Shown here: one piece after another, positions 25,689-35,421 of the stretch
How the letters are laid out: each line of letters starts with the position of its first letter
How positions within the stretch are numbered: position 1 is the stretch's first letter
From: Methanosarcina barkeri MS
GTDB lineage: Archaea > Halobacteriota > Methanosarcinia > Methanosarcinales > Methanosarcinaceae
Direction of reading: 5' to 3'
Assembly (NCBI RefSeq): GCF_000970025.1
Contig: NZ_CP009528.1
Span: 310,001 to 374,000 of the forward strand
DNA length: 64,000 nt
Position numbers and translations under genes: made by a program
Notes under the pieces: generated by a model
Database searches by the model: none
The model's input: only the letters and a program-made list of their open reading frames with translations
Told to the model about the DNA's origin: nothing

Positions 25689-25997
25689 TTAACACACTGA
25701 ATCGTGCATGGCAATTCCAGAAGCGGTCAGGCGGTACATCCCGTCTTCGAGTTTCAGAAGGCCTTCTTTTAGCAGGAAATCCATATGAAACTTAAAAAAA
25801 AAGTCATTTAATCCTGATTCTTCCTTTAGCTGTTCTTCAGTCTTTCCAAAGATTCCAACAATCCGGAGGAGCTTTCTTCTTTCAGGACTTACGGAAATCT
25901 TTTCCATCATCATGTGTTCCAGTTTGACAGCTTCGCCTTCAGTCGGCTCTTTTTTGTTTTCGAAATAAGCATCAAGTTCATCAATTTCCTCGCTCAT
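25689..25997 (-). CDS. Small winged-helix-like protein, unknown function
   Basis: The 102-residue protein has an acidic N-terminus (MSEEIDELDAYFENK) and a C-terminal part, RKLLRIVGIFGKTEEQLKEE then FHMDFLLKEGLLKLEDGMYR, which reads like a winged helix with a beta hairpin. That is typical of small archaeal DNA-binding or protein-binding proteins. I see no ligand site. It stands alone between the ferredoxin and a tandem repeat. I do not recognise a named family. Confidence 0.65.
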   Translation of the reverse strand: MSEEIDELDAYFENKKEPTEGEAVKLEHMMMEKISVSPERRKLLRIVGIFGKTEEQLKEESGLNDFFFKFHMDFLLKEGLLKLEDGMYRLTASGIAMHDSVC

Positions 25998-26119
25998 TTT
26001 AAAACTCCATTATTTTTTTGTATTTATTAATATCAACTCTTTTTTAAACAGTTCCGAAAAGGATAAGTGTGATTGCAACACTCTAAGTTAAGTCACAGGT
26101 TTCTACCGTAGCTTTAAGG

Positions 26120-26285
26120 TTGCAAGTTTAGCTTTAGGTTAATTTTGAGTTCAGCCTTGAGTTTAGTTTTAGGTTTATTTTGAGTTTAGTTTTAGGTTTA
26201 TTTTGAGTTCAGCTTTAGGTTTATTTTGAGTTCAACTTTAGGTTTATTTTGAGTTCAGCTTTAGATTACTTTAAGTTTAACCTAA
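26120..26285. repeat. Minisatellite (about 23-27-bp unit, GTTTATTTTGAGTTCAGCTT type)
   Basis: About six imperfect copies of TTTAGGTTTATTTTGAGTTC directly downstream of the COG0523 GTPase gene. The unit differs from all other tandem repeats in the window. Confidence 0.85.
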
Positions 26286-26292
26286 ACTATTT

Positions 26293-27393
26293 TTAATCAT
26301 CTTTCCTATATATATTAACCTTGCATATTTGTTCATTTTCATGTTCACCATGACTCTCAGCGTGAGCATTAGTATCATGCTCATGAACCTCTTTTTCGAA
26401 GATAAAACCTGATTTCTCCAGATTTCCTTCAATAGTACTTTCAATTATCTCTACGAGTTTATATTTTGGGACCTTTGTAATTGCGGAAAGCAGTCTGAGT
26501 TCTATGTTCGCATTTTCCCGAGCAGGAAGAAGCTCTACCTGAGGCACTTCTTTAGATGAGGTTATGCTGCCCTTAACCGCAGATTTTGGAAGTTTCATGG
26601 AAAGCTTTACATGCCCTATAAACTCAGGATTAAGTTCCCGAACCCTATCCTGAATGGTCTGAAGGTTTTCTTCTACGAAATGTACACTTTCTTCAGGACT
26701 GAAATCCCGTGATCCAAGGGTATAGAGAGCTGAGTAAGCCGAAACTTCAGAAAGTTCAATGGAGTTTTTCTTTTCCTGGGGAGGCTTTTTAAATCCCGGC
26801 ACAGTGAGATGGAAAAGCAGCTTTTCGAATTGCTCATCTTCATGTTTTGCGGAAAATTTCAGAATCCGGGCTTCAGGGTTCATCTCATAGAGCATTTTCT
26901 CAGTAGCCAGGACAGTTTCTACAGGAGTTACATCGATCTTGTTTATGCAGAGAATTTCAGCATCTTTTATCTGCGTCTCTATAAACCTCGGGATCTCTTT
27001 TGCCTCAGTCCCGAACCTGCCAGGATCTACAAGGGTTACTATCGGGGCAAAGGAGAGCTCAGAGAGTCCCATTGTTTCGATTTCTTCTCGTATCTGACCA
27101 GGGAAGGCGATTCCTGTCGGCTCGATAATAACAACGTCAGGCATAAACTCTTCTTCAAGAGTCTGAAGGGTATACTGCATGCTTATCCTGAGTGTACAGC
27201 AAATGCAGCCGCTTGTAAGCTCCTTGGTTACAATTCCAGGTCTTGTAAGAATATCCCCATCAAGCCCAATTTCCCCTATTTCATTTACAATAATTGCAGT
27301 CTTCTTCCCTGCGTTACTGAGCTGTCTGATGATTTTCAGTATAGTGGTTGTTTTCCCGCTTCCGAGAAAACCTCCTATGATCATGACTTTCAT
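26293..27393 (-). CDS. COG0523/CobW-family GTPase (metal chaperone)
   Basis: The 366-residue protein starts MKVMIIGGFLGSGKTTTILK (Walker A, residues 7-16), has the family's metal-binding GCICC (62-66), and ends with a His-rich tail, HEHDTNAHAESHGEHENEQ. These G3E GTPases deliver zinc, cobalt or nickel to target enzymes using GTP hydrolysis. The corrinoid and nickel enzymes of a methanogen, including MtaB (zinc) and MtaC (cobalamin) in this window, are candidate clients, but nothing here proves a partner. A dispersed hairpin repeat lies upstream of the promoter region. Confidence 0.88.
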   Translation of the reverse strand: MKVMIIGGFLGSGKTTTILKIIRQLSNAGKKTAIIVNEIGEIGLDGDILTRPGIVTKELTSGCICCTLRISMQYTLQTLEEEFMPDVVIIEPTGIAFPGQIREEIETMGLSELSFAPIVTLVDPGRFGTEAKEIPRFIETQIKDAEILCINKIDVTPVETVLATEKMLYEMNPEARILKFSAKHEDEQFEKLLFHLTVPGFKKPPQEKKNSIELSEVSAYSALYTLGSRDFSPEESVHFVEENLQTIQDRVRELNPEFIGHVKLSMKLPKSAVKGSITSSKEVPQVELLPARENANIELRLLSAITKVPKYKLVEIIESTIEGNLEKSGFIFEKEVHEHDTNAHAESHGEHENEQICKVNIYRKDD

Positions 27394-27534
27394 GTCTCTC
27401 TCCTTTTTTCAATAATAAAATTGTTTTTTAGACGGTCAAAAAGCATAATATATTTTAATATATATAATATTGGTAGTGCCGCTCAAATCAGCAGAGTTGC
27501 TGATCAACCCATTTTAATAAACTGCTTTCCTGTA

Positions 27535-27705
27535 AGACTTTTCAAAAAACTGCTTGCCTACAAGCCTTTTAAATACAGGCTTGAGCGAAAACTCCAGTAA
27601 CGACATAGTCGGCGTAATCAACCGGCACAACGGTTGTAGCACAACCATTTTGAAAAAAAGCTTGAGTGAAAATCTCAGCAACGACGTGATCATTATCGTA
27701 ACAGT
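27535..27705. repeat. Dispersed 60-bp hairpin repeat, locus A
   Basis: Two units resembling the repeats at 43.4 and 56.2 kb. The first has AAGCCTTTTAAATACAGGCTT (imperfect hairpin), followed by GAGCGAAAACTCCAGTAACG and CACAACGGTTG; the second is shorter. It lies about 150 bases upstream of the GTPase gene. Confidence 0.8.
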
Positions 27706-28329
27706 TGCATATCAATGGTTGCATATCAACGGAGCCAATTTATGGATTGAGAAACTGTTTTTCAATTACTGACTAGGATGAATTTAGAAAGTTTCTGTTT
27801 TTCTCCCGGCTGTACCTCGACAACATGCGACCTGAATCAAAAAGAGTTCCAGGGAAATTCAAATAAAAAACGAATTAAATAGGTTGTTTTCCATAGCAAG
27901 GGTGGTCGATATGATATGTCAGGTTATTCAAAAGAAAACCACCGATAATTTTTTAAAAAATCTTTTCTCTCTGTGGTCCCCATGACTTATCTGTTAACCC
28001 TGCATCTCCCAGAAACAGCTCGTTTTTCTCTTGATGGATGAGAGAATAGGCTCATAGTCAAATTGCGTGTCTCTAATCCTTAAAGAAGGGCTCAAAAAGT
28101 CTTATAATTAGCTAGATTTTAATTATTTGTTGAGGAGAAGAAAAAGCCTTAAACCTTTGCATCTCCCTCCTCAAAGTAGCATATTATAAAAGAACTTCTT
28201 ACATTAAACGAAAGTTCAAAGATCCCTTTCTCCTCCTGTTATTTCTCTCTAAATTTCTTGTATCTTATTTTATCAACATCTTCTGAAGACTCCGGTCAAT
28301 TTGTATGATTCTAAATAGAAACATTGAAT
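27706..28329. other. Gap without recognisable gene
   Basis: About 620 bases of AT-rich sequence. I see no reading frame with support, no tRNA and no clear repeat. A T-rich run before 28000 could end transcription. Confidence 0.6.
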
Positions 28330-28545
28330 TTATTTTTTAGATCGCTTCTTAAAAAAACTGAATATACTGAACGATGTCTTATGGTAAACCTTATTGTACA
28401 CTGCTTTTTTTGGATTCTTTATAATTCCCGTTCCCTTTTTTCCATAAAATGGTACTACCGCCTTTTTTGCTTTGCGTTTTAATTTGCCTGTAGTCCTTGC
28501 TTTAATAGACTTTTTCAAAGATGGTTTTCTGAAACCGAATTTCAT
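28330..28545 (-). CDS. Small very basic protein of bacterial/phage type
   Basis: The protein is 71 residues if started at MKFGFRKP (28545) after GTGGAAG, or 76 from the ATG at 28560. It has more than 25 Lys/Arg residues and contains SIKARTTGKLKRK, VVPFYGKKGTGIIKNPKKAV and YNKVYHKTSF. I recall the same pattern from small proteins of unknown function in Firmicutes and their phages, so this may be a transferred gene. The charge suggests nucleic-acid or membrane binding. No neighbours share its strand and spacing. Confidence 0.6.
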   Translation of the reverse strand: MKFGFRKPSLKKSIKARTTGKLKRKAKKAVVPFYGKKGTGIIKNPKKAVYNKVYHKTSFSIFSFFKKRSKK

Positions 28546-28615
28546 AAACTTCCACACCATTTAATTTTATTTCATAAATAAAATATAACACTAATATATA
28601 ACTGATATAACTGGT

Positions 28616-28834
28616 TTACTTTTTCTCAATCCGAATAAATGCTATCAATAGAATACACAAAGTACTAAATGCTTCCAGTCCAGGCAAAAATGGTGTTTTA
28701 CACTTTGCATAGACTTCTCTGATCTGTGATACCTTGAGCATTTGCCATTCAACTTTGTTTCTATTTACGGCATTAGTACTGTAATCAATGATATCAGATG
28801 GTATTTCTAGGTAATAGTGAATAGCTACCAACAT
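28616..28834 (-). CDS. Hypothetical protein, 72 residues
   Basis: MLVAIHYYLEIPSDIID... has a C-terminal hydrophobic stretch (FSTLCILLIAFIRIEKK) that could be one membrane segment. No ribosome-binding site is clear and I do not recognise it. It could be chance. Confidence 0.3.
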   Translation of the reverse strand: MLVAIHYYLEIPSDIIDYSTNAVNRNKVEWQMLKVSQIREVYAKCKTPFLPGLEAFSTLCILLIAFIRIEKK

Positions 28835-29157
28835 GATTTTAATTTGAAAAAAGATTGCGTTCTCATCAAAGAACCTGGAAGTTCTGAGCGGCTTTAAGAG
28901 GTTTTGTTTCTATGGGAAGAGATACTGAGGTACTGGACTCACGGGTTGCGAGTTTTGGGTAATTCTCTTTCCGTTTTATCCCCTTACTTGTGGAGTATAT
29001 ATTAATGAATGGGGTGTTAAAGGGATGAGAACGCAGTTCATACTATGCGCTTACCATATATAATATTTTTAGCACAGAATATTATGTAATTATATTGATA
29101 TTAACATATCATTACAATTTCAATTCATTATTATAAGCTTATATGATTGTTATAACC

Positions 29158-29274
29158 GGGACTTATGCGGTTGAACTGAAAAATTAAAAGCGTTAGACCG
29201 TTAACTATTCAATATAGGACTTTAATTCGCAGTCTTTCCCGCAATTGATTTTGTTCCTCAAGTGCATAAGTCCT
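29158..29274. mobile_element. MITE copy 2 (117 bp)
   Basis: Left end GGGACTTATGCGGTTGAACTG and right end AAGTGCATAAGTCCTAA. The inside resembles copy 1 (TTAGACCGTTAACTATTC against TTAGACCATTAACTGTCT). It lies in the 0.9-kb gap 28835-29743, which otherwise holds only AT-rich DNA. Confidence 0.85.
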
Positions 29275-29635
29275 AATAAAATCATCTTATACCTATATAA
29301 GTGGGGCTTTGCACCTTATTTTACTCTGCTAAACTTGCGGTATCATTTAATTTCTTCATGAAAAAATATTTTCCGGGCTATGTGTGAACAAATCGGTTCT
29401 AAAGAAAAATGAAGTATCTGTCCAACCTGAATTTTCAGGTTTTAGGGGATAAATTTAGGGTAAAATCCAGGGCAAGATTCTCCAGAGACAAAGGTTTGGG
29501 CAAGATCTGGATAATTTTTCTTCTGGTTTTGAACTGACTGAATACAATTTTATTTAGATCAACAGAATAATTTATATATTTCTTTAAAGATGAGAGAAAA
29601 TAAAGAAGCTGCAGAACAAGATTAATTTTGAAATC

Positions 29636-29733
29636 ACTAGTACTCGATCCATTGCAATCATTTTGTGATCACTTAGTAGTCGCTTGATAGCTACTTTTTA
29701 ATTACCTTGTAATCACTTTGTAATCACTCTCAG
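29636..29733. repeat. Degenerate tandem repeat (TGTAATCACTT-like, about 11 bp)
   Basis: Successive TTGTGATCACTTAG, TTGTAATCACTT and TGTAATCACTCTC units directly before the radical SAM start codon. They contain TGATCA-type palindromes. Confidence 0.6.
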
Positions 29734-29743
29734 GAGCATTTGC

Positions 29744-30739
29744 ATGCAAAGTAAGCTACTTACGCCGGAAATAAAAGCTTTCCTTATTTCCATAGGTTCG
29801 GTTTCCATAGACCCTTCGCTTATCCCATGGTCTCGGGGTTCAACTGCGGGTCCGGGAGCAGGTACAAGTTCAGTGTTTTTCAGGTCGGGAAAAAAACGGG
29901 TACGGCTCAGCATAAATAAAGCCTCTCCACTTTCAATTTTGAAAGTTGAAGGTGAAGGAGGTGTTGGAGTTTTCTATCAAGGAAAAGAAATTGTACGGGG
30001 AAAACTTGAACCTGCGCCTGCACACTGTCCTGATCAGGCATTTATAACCCTTTGTGAAAGGTGCGTGTTTGACTGCAAATACTGCCCTGTGCCCAAATTG
30101 CAGGGGCACGTTAAGAGTGACGAAGAAGTCCTGAATATAATCGATGAGGTTTTGCGAGCAGGAAATCTGAAAGCTATTTCCCTTACGTCTGGAGTTGAAA
30201 CCTCAGTAGAAGGAGAAGTTGAACGTGTGATTAAGCTTCTTCCTGCTCTCAAAAAATACAATGTCCCTATTGGGGTTTCGGTGTACCCTACTGAAGGGTG
30301 TTCCAGAAAATTCTATGAGGCAGGAGCTTCTGAAGTCAAGTACAATGTTGAGACTATGGATCGGGAGATCTTCAAAAAAGTCTGCGGAGACCTTTCCTTT
30401 GATTATATTCTGGATAGACTCCGAGAAGCTGTTGATGTTTTCGGGAAAAACCGGGTTTTCAGTAATTTTATAATAGGGCTTGGGGAAAGTGACGATTCGG
30501 TAAGAGATGGAATTGAGACCCTTGCACAAATAGGAGTGATTCCTGTCCTGCGGCCGGTAAACCCGCATCCTCTGAGAGCAGGAGATTGCTTTACGGAACG
30601 TCCGTCCCCTGAGCGCCTTTTAAAGCTTGCAAAGCTTGAAGCCGAAATACTCAAGAAATACGGGCTCGATCCGAGGCTTGCAAAGACAATGTGCCTGAAA
30701 TGCACAGGTTGTGATCTTGTTCCTTTTATTGATTTTTAA
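29744..30739 (+). CDS. Radical SAM protein of unknown function
   Basis: The 331-residue protein has the radical SAM cluster motif C107-x3-C111-x2-C114 within CERCVFDCKYCPVP, the SAM-binding SLTSGVE region, and a C-terminal TMCLKCTGCDLVPF that may hold a second metal site or zinc. The overall plan resembles BioB/HmdB-like archaeal proteins (two halves around a barrel with NFIIGLGESDDSVRDGIE). It would generate a 5'-deoxyadenosyl radical for a cofactor or modification reaction. The substrate cannot be told. An N-terminal stretch of about 90 residues is unlike BioB. Confidence 0.8.
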   Translation: MQSKLLTPEIKAFLISIGSVSIDPSLIPWSRGSTAGPGAGTSSVFFRSGKKRVRLSINKASPLSILKVEGEGGVGVFYQGKEIVRGKLEPAPAHCPDQAFITLCERCVFDCKYCPVPKLQGHVKSDEEVLNIIDEVLRAGNLKAISLTSGVETSVEGEVERVIKLLPALKKYNVPIGVSVYPTEGCSRKFYEAGASEVKYNVETMDREIFKKVCGDLSFDYILDRLREAVDVFGKNRVFSNFIIGLGESDDSVRDGIETLAQIGVIPVLRPVNPHPLRAGDCFTERPSPERLLKLAKLEAEILKKYGLDPRLAKTMCLKCTGCDLVPFIDF

Positions 30740-32254
30740 TTTCCACTTTTTTCTTTTTCTTTTTCTTTTTCTTTTTCTTTTTTCTTTTGAAAATTTGGCT
30801 TTTCTCAAAGAGCCCGTCTTACACGGAACTTACGACTTGAGTGATAAAACCAGGTACAATAGACGTTTCTGTTAAACCTGCATTTTAGATAACTAAAGGT
30901 TTAATGCTATTGATTCTCATTTCAACCACATAATTCCTGCTTTTGCTTCTTCTAAGAGAAACCCTATCATTTCCACTGGAAACTTTTACGGGTTAATTTT
31001 TTTACTACTATTGATAATTTTACTTTTTTCTTTTTTGTTATAGTTCTATATATTTTTTGAATTTGTTCTTTAAGTTTTAATTTTCATGCGAAAACTGTTA
31101 CGTTTACTTTTTTGACGCGATTTTTAAAAATTTTGGAACACTTTTTATTCAGTTATATCTCTTATAACCCATCTGCAGTTCGCGTACTGTGCTCAAATAT
31201 TTGTTTTATTATCGCATTCACTCTTATCTTTTTGTTTTCGTTCCTGAAAATTTAAGTTCCCCCTTATTTCCACTGGAATCTATTGGTTAACAGCTGGGTT
31301 TTCATGGAATATATACATACACTTGAGTTTAATTCAAGCTTTTTCAGCAAACGCAAAAAATATTTCAAAAAGAGTTCATGTCGCGTAAAAAATACTTTTT
31401 CTTATTCTGCATTTTTTCACTTCTGCATTTGTTCGTTTATTGTTCGTTCTGCACATAGCACGAGGTGATTTTGAGGTAATTTGCTATTAACCCTAATTTG
31501 ACAGATTCTGCTAATCAATACAGTATTTTCTTACACAAAACACGTTGTATCGACACATTATATTTTGGTAAAATAAAAAATGTCAAAAAATCATAAGATG
31601 TGGGATAAAACTTTGGGTAGTATGAAGAAAACAGAGGCACGAAGCCTGTTCAGACATTATACAATATACGCTTCTGTCAAATTTGCTATTAAAGTAATGT
31701 TCCTGACTATTTGTTAAAGTTATAACTTTTAGGATCGTGAGAGTGAAAAAATAAAATTGCGATTTTAAAGACGGTAACTTCAAAAAGGAAGACTGAAATT
31801 TAACAACAACTGTAAAAAATTTAAGCACTTTTCCATAAAATAAGACCTTAAAGATTTGGCTTTAAAAAAGGTTCAACTTAGATATATATTAGATTTACAG
31901 CCTTAAAAATTGAAAAATGAACGCATTTGGATATTGGAGTAAAGTTTTGGAAAGTAACAAGCTATGTCTAATATTAGTGAATCTAGAGAATGAAATTTAA
32001 GGTTTTTAACCGGGGCTTTTTATTTTTAGGAACTTTTTGAGTCTTATTCCAGCCCCTTATTTTATTCATATAATGTGTTTATCCATGATATTTTGGAGAG
32101 GAACTCTATCTAAAAATTTTCCCAATTATTTCCACTGGAAAAAGTGGAATTTACCCTTTTACCATCTTTTTTCGTTATAATTTTAAATTCCACTTTTTCT
32201 TTCCAGTTAAACCTTATATTTTAATTTTTACGTAAGTTTTTATAATCTTCAGGC
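30740..32254. other. 1.5-kb convergent gap with repeated TTCCACTGGAA motif
   Basis: I see no supported gene. A polypyrimidine run TTTTTCTTTTTCTTTTTC follows the radical SAM gene. Three copies of ATTTCCACTGGAA (an 11-base palindrome around C) occur near 30968, 31266 and 32128. The first and third also share following T-rich DNA and TCGTTATAATTT / TTGTTATAGTTC-like text. Short frames here are AT-biased and lack ribosome-binding sites. Confidence 0.6.
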
Positions 32255-33052
32255 TTACAGGTCCAGCTTTGATAATTCTTCTACACTTACGCCCCCGTGA
32301 ACAACTTTTGCAATTTTTTGGACAAGGCCTGTTGGGTCCTGGGATTGGAAAACATTTCTTCCTATGGCAACCCCTTTTCCTCCGGCTTCGAGAGATCCTT
32401 CGATCATTTCCAGCAGTTCCTTTTCAGAATCCATTTTTGGGCCGCCTGCAATGATTACAGGTACAGGACATCCTTCAACTACTTCTTTAAAAGTTTCAGG
32501 GCTTCCGGTATAGTTTGTCTTGACGATATCGGCTCCAAGTTCGGCTCCAATTCGAGCTGCATGTTTTACAACATCCACATCATATTCAGAACGAACCTTT
32601 TTTCCGCGTGGGTACATCATCGCAAGAAGGGGAATTCCCCATTCATCGCACTTTCCTGCCACATAGCCCAGCCCCTGTAGCATTTCATACTCGTCTTCAG
32701 CCCCGACATTTACATGAACTGATACGGCATCAGCTCCGACTTTTATAGCTTCTTCTACGGTTGTCACCAGAACCTTATGGTTCGGATCAGGAGAAAGAGA
32801 AGTTGAAGCTGAAAGATGTATTATAAGCCCCACATCATGCCCGTATCCACGGTGTCCGTATTTTGCAAGCCCCATGTGCCCGAGCACGGCGTTTGCCCCG
32901 CCTTCTGCGACCTTGTTTACAGTTTCCTGAAGGTTTTTAAGCCCTTCAATTGGACCTGCACTAACTCCATGGTCCATAGGAATAATAATTGCATTACCGG
33001 TACCTCGATTGAATATACGTTCCAACCTCACGGATTTACCTATAGTGTTCAT
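32255..33052 (-). CDS. 2-amino-3,7-dideoxy-D-threo-hept-6-ulosonate synthase (class I aldolase)
   Basis: The 265-residue DeoC/FbaB-type barrel has MDHGVSAGP at the start, [12 protein letters not shown] with a conserved Tyr (147), and [11 protein letters not shown] with the Schiff-base Lys 178. It closes with [14 protein letters not shown] and [10 protein letters not shown]. This composition fits the archaeal enzyme that joins a 6-deoxy-ketohexose-1-phosphate with L-aspartate semialdehyde, the first step of the archaeal shikimate route. Fructose-bisphosphate aldolase activity is the alternative in the same family. The aspartate semialdehyde comes from Asd, encoded 8 kb to the left. Confidence 0.85.
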   Translation of the reverse strand: MNTIGKSVRLERIFNRGTGNAIIIPMDHGVSAGPIEGLKNLQETVNKVAEGGANAVLGHMGLAKYGHRGYGHDVGLIIHLSASTSLSPDPNHKVLVTTVEEAIKVGADAVSVHVNVGAEDEYEMLQGLGYVAGKCDEWGIPLLAMMYPRGKKVRSEYDVDVVKHAARIGAELGADIVKTNYTGSPETFKEVVEGCPVPVIIAGGPKMDSEKELLEMIEGSLEAGGKGVAIGRNVFQSQDPTGLVQKIAKVVHGGVSVEELSKLDL

Positions 33053-33265
33053 AGCTGCATATTTCTAATTCGAGAATATAAACTTTATCAGTATATTCTT
33101 TAAGGAACCAAATACCAGGATTTATCTTGCTTACTTTTCATGAATCAGATTTTTGGGAGTCTGGGACTAAAAAGCAAAAAATGGTTTGACAAATTTATAT
33201 AAGTTGATATAAAGAACTTAAATATAGGAGAAGGTTAAAAAAAGGTTGAAATAGGTTAAAAAAGT

Positions 33266-34867
33266 GTAACTATTCAGCCACTTATAAAAAAGTATGTTTT
33301 GGAGCAAAATGCTTCAATTCTCAGGCTAATAACGGCGCTCCCTTGAGCGCCGTTAGAATAGCATCCATAACATTCATTTCATTCTTTTTAATTGATGATA
33401 TGTATGCCCTAATTCTGCAGAAAGCTACCGCTCCTTCTATACTTCGGAAAGTTCCCGAAATTTTCTGTTGTAGCTTCATCATTCTGATATCCCGCTCTGC
33501 TTGATTGTTATCAAACGCAACTCTCAGGTTATTAAGAAATTTCAGAATCTGTTCCTTGTGTACTATGAACCTATCAAGGAGATTCTTTGCTTTTGTTTGT
33601 GCTGTTCTTCCTCTCTTTTTGACCTGATCCTTTGAAGGATCAGGTGGTGGATTTTCTATAATTCCTTCTTGTATTATTGCGTCGTATATTTGCTCAAATT
33701 CTCGGACTTTTTCAGGATCTATTGGAATTTCCATCTCTCTACATTCATCAGTATACTTCTTCATCTCACTGAGAAGTTCATTTATCTTTTTAGCCCATTG
33801 CTGCTCAAAACTCTCTTCAATCCCAGTAAGTTCCCGCTTAAGATGAGCATTGCACAGGGCATGTTCACATCCATACTTGTTGTATGAAGAATATCCATCA
33901 TGAACTGCTACTCCCTTGTATTGCGGAAGAAATCCCAGAGCATCCATTGCTTCTGTCCCTCTTTTAGGATGAGGAAAATAATATGTCCACAAATTGTTTG
34001 AGACAACATGAAGCCACCATTTAGTCCCCAAAACTCTCATTCCTGTCTCATCACAATGGGCAGAATGGGAAGTTAATAGATGTTCCATAGCAGCTTTTTC
34101 GAAAGGTTCCAGGTTCTGGAAACATTCTTTTTCCGCTCTTCTTATGGTAGCTGGGCTGATACGTATACCGTAGAAGTCCTCTACTAAATCACAAGTCCTT
34201 TCATATGGAAGCAATTGATAGTTCCTCAAATACAGCATCGAGGCTAAAAGACGAGGCCCATATTGAATCGGGAATTTTATAGACTCTGGAAAAGAACCTT
34301 TGTTAACTTTCCCGCAGTGAGGACACTTCTTGATTTCACAACGATGTTCAGTATATATGATTTGCACAGGAGGAATTTCAATTTCTTGTCTGCGTTCATA
34401 ATCCTGAACTTCAGTATTTTCAAGATGATGACCACAATTTTCGCAGCAGTCAGGAGAATGGCATATGATCTAATCAGGATTTTCAACCATTTCAAGAGTC
34501 TTTCCAGGATGACCTTTTTGGCCACCAACTTTTTTGCCGCTACTCTTGCGGAGACCCTTAGGTTTAGGTTTTTCGTTACAAAAAACATCAGTAGAAGGAG
34601 GTTTACTGCTATTTTGGCTGTTTTGATTCAAACGAGACTCTAAAACCCTTACACGTTCTTCAAGTTCAGCAATCCGAGAATCTTGTTTCTCTATGATAGA
34701 CTCAAGTCTCTGGATGACAGAAATAACTGCTTCAGGACCAGCTTCATAAATTTCAAGGATCTCTTCACGTGTAAGCATGATATTGAAAAAAGAAGGTTAT
34801 TTTATATGCAATTTTTCCTCTTTCCGAGGAAAAATTGCTTTTACCAAAGCTATGGCTGAATAGTTAC
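33266..34867 (-). mobile_element. IS66-type insertion sequence, 1602 bp
   Basis: Perfect 15-base inverted repeats GTAACTATTCAGCCA (33266-33280) and TGGCTGAATAGTTAC (34853-34867) are flanked by a perfect 8-base target duplication, AAAAAAGT (33258-33265 and 34868-34875). Eight bases is the usual IS66 duplication length. A 13-base-arm hairpin (GCAATTTTTCCTC) lies at 34808-34838 upstream of the transposase, and a 10-base-arm hairpin (TAACGGCGCT) lies at its 3' end. The exact ends point to a recent insertion. Confidence 0.95.
33321..34778 (-). CDS. IS66-family transposase with in-frame UAG
   Basis: One frame of 485 codons is interrupted only by TAG (read on the minus strand at 34472-34470, codon 103). 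The N-terminal part has a coiled coil (IIEKQDSRIAELEERVRVLE) and the basic GGQKGHPGKTL motif. After the TAG come a zinc-binding part, ICHSPDCCENCGHHL and CPHCGKVN, and the DDE domain with HCDETGMRV, VHDGYSSYNKYGCEHALCN and NNQAERDIRMMK. In this genus UAG can be read as pyrrolysine, which would give a full-length transposase. Otherwise the product stops at 102 residues, before the catalytic part. It ends at TGA. Confidence 0.9.
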
Positions 34868-34905
34868 AAAAAAGTATAGAAAAAACTTAAACGTTTTTTA
34901 ATGAC

Positions 34906-35421
34906 TTATTTTGTATTTTCGTTCTGATAAATCCCTGAATACCCTTTTTCTACTTCAGCTTCCAGAGTATAGAATAAAAGCTGCATAATTCTGGCATCTT
35001 TTTTTAGCCTGAAGCCTGCAGTGTTATAAACCACCAGCATCGACTCGCTGCGACCTCTGTATCCTGCATCCCATACCGCGGTTTCAAGAGTAGCTCCGCA
35101 GCGAATAAGAGTTGACCGCGGCTTTGCAATCGCAGCCAGATTCATGGGAATATTCACAATCTCATTGAATAGTACCTTGTAAATCCCCTCAGGCAGGTGA
35201 ATCCAACCATCATCCCCAAATTCAAGTTTTTTCCCATCTGGAAGCTTTCTTTCAGAATTATCAAAATCCACAGCTCCAGAACCTTCTATTGTTTTTACTT
35301 CTTTAAGGGTAAGCTCAAGTCCGTTAGGCTGGATCTGGGTTTCTATATCAATGGCATTTTCAAGCAAAGGAGGTTTTGCCTGTATAAGTTTTCTCAGTTC
35401 GGTGCTGGATAGAAGCGTCAT
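34906..35421 (-). CDS. dUTPase/dCTP deaminase family protein
   Basis: The 171-residue trimeric-fold protein has MTLLSSTELRKLIQAKPPLL at the start, AIDIETQIQPNGLELTLKEV, AIAKPRSTLIRCGATLETAV, WDAGYRGRSESMLVVYN and a glycine-ended tail GYSGIYQNENTK. It is of the archaeal DUT/DCD group, which removes dUTP or deaminates dCTP to keep uracil out of DNA. The sequence GYRGRSE in the active site fits dUTP hydrolysis better than pure deamination, but I cannot decide. It stands next to the IS66 element. Confidence 0.85.
   Translation of the reverse strand: MTLLSSTELRKLIQAKPPLLENAIDIETQIQPNGLELTLKEVKTIEGSGAVDFDNSERKLPDGKKLEFGDDGWIHLPEGIYKVLFNEIVNIPMNLAAIAKPRSTLIRCGATLETAVWDAGYRGRSESMLVVYNTAGFRLKKDARIMQLLFYTLEAEVEKGYSGIYQNENTK

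Noticed and set aside
26120-26285. Regular repeats as a CRISPR array
   Set aside because: The units are directly adjacent, imperfect and without spacers, and no cas gene is near.
30820-30860. GGAACTTACGACTTGAGTG as a further MITE end
   Set aside because: Only about ten scattered bases agree with the MITE terminus and no partner end is nearby.
31283-31468. Short frames in the 1.5-kb gap, such as this 61-codon one
   Set aside because: AT-driven codon use, no ribosome-binding site and no recognisable motif.
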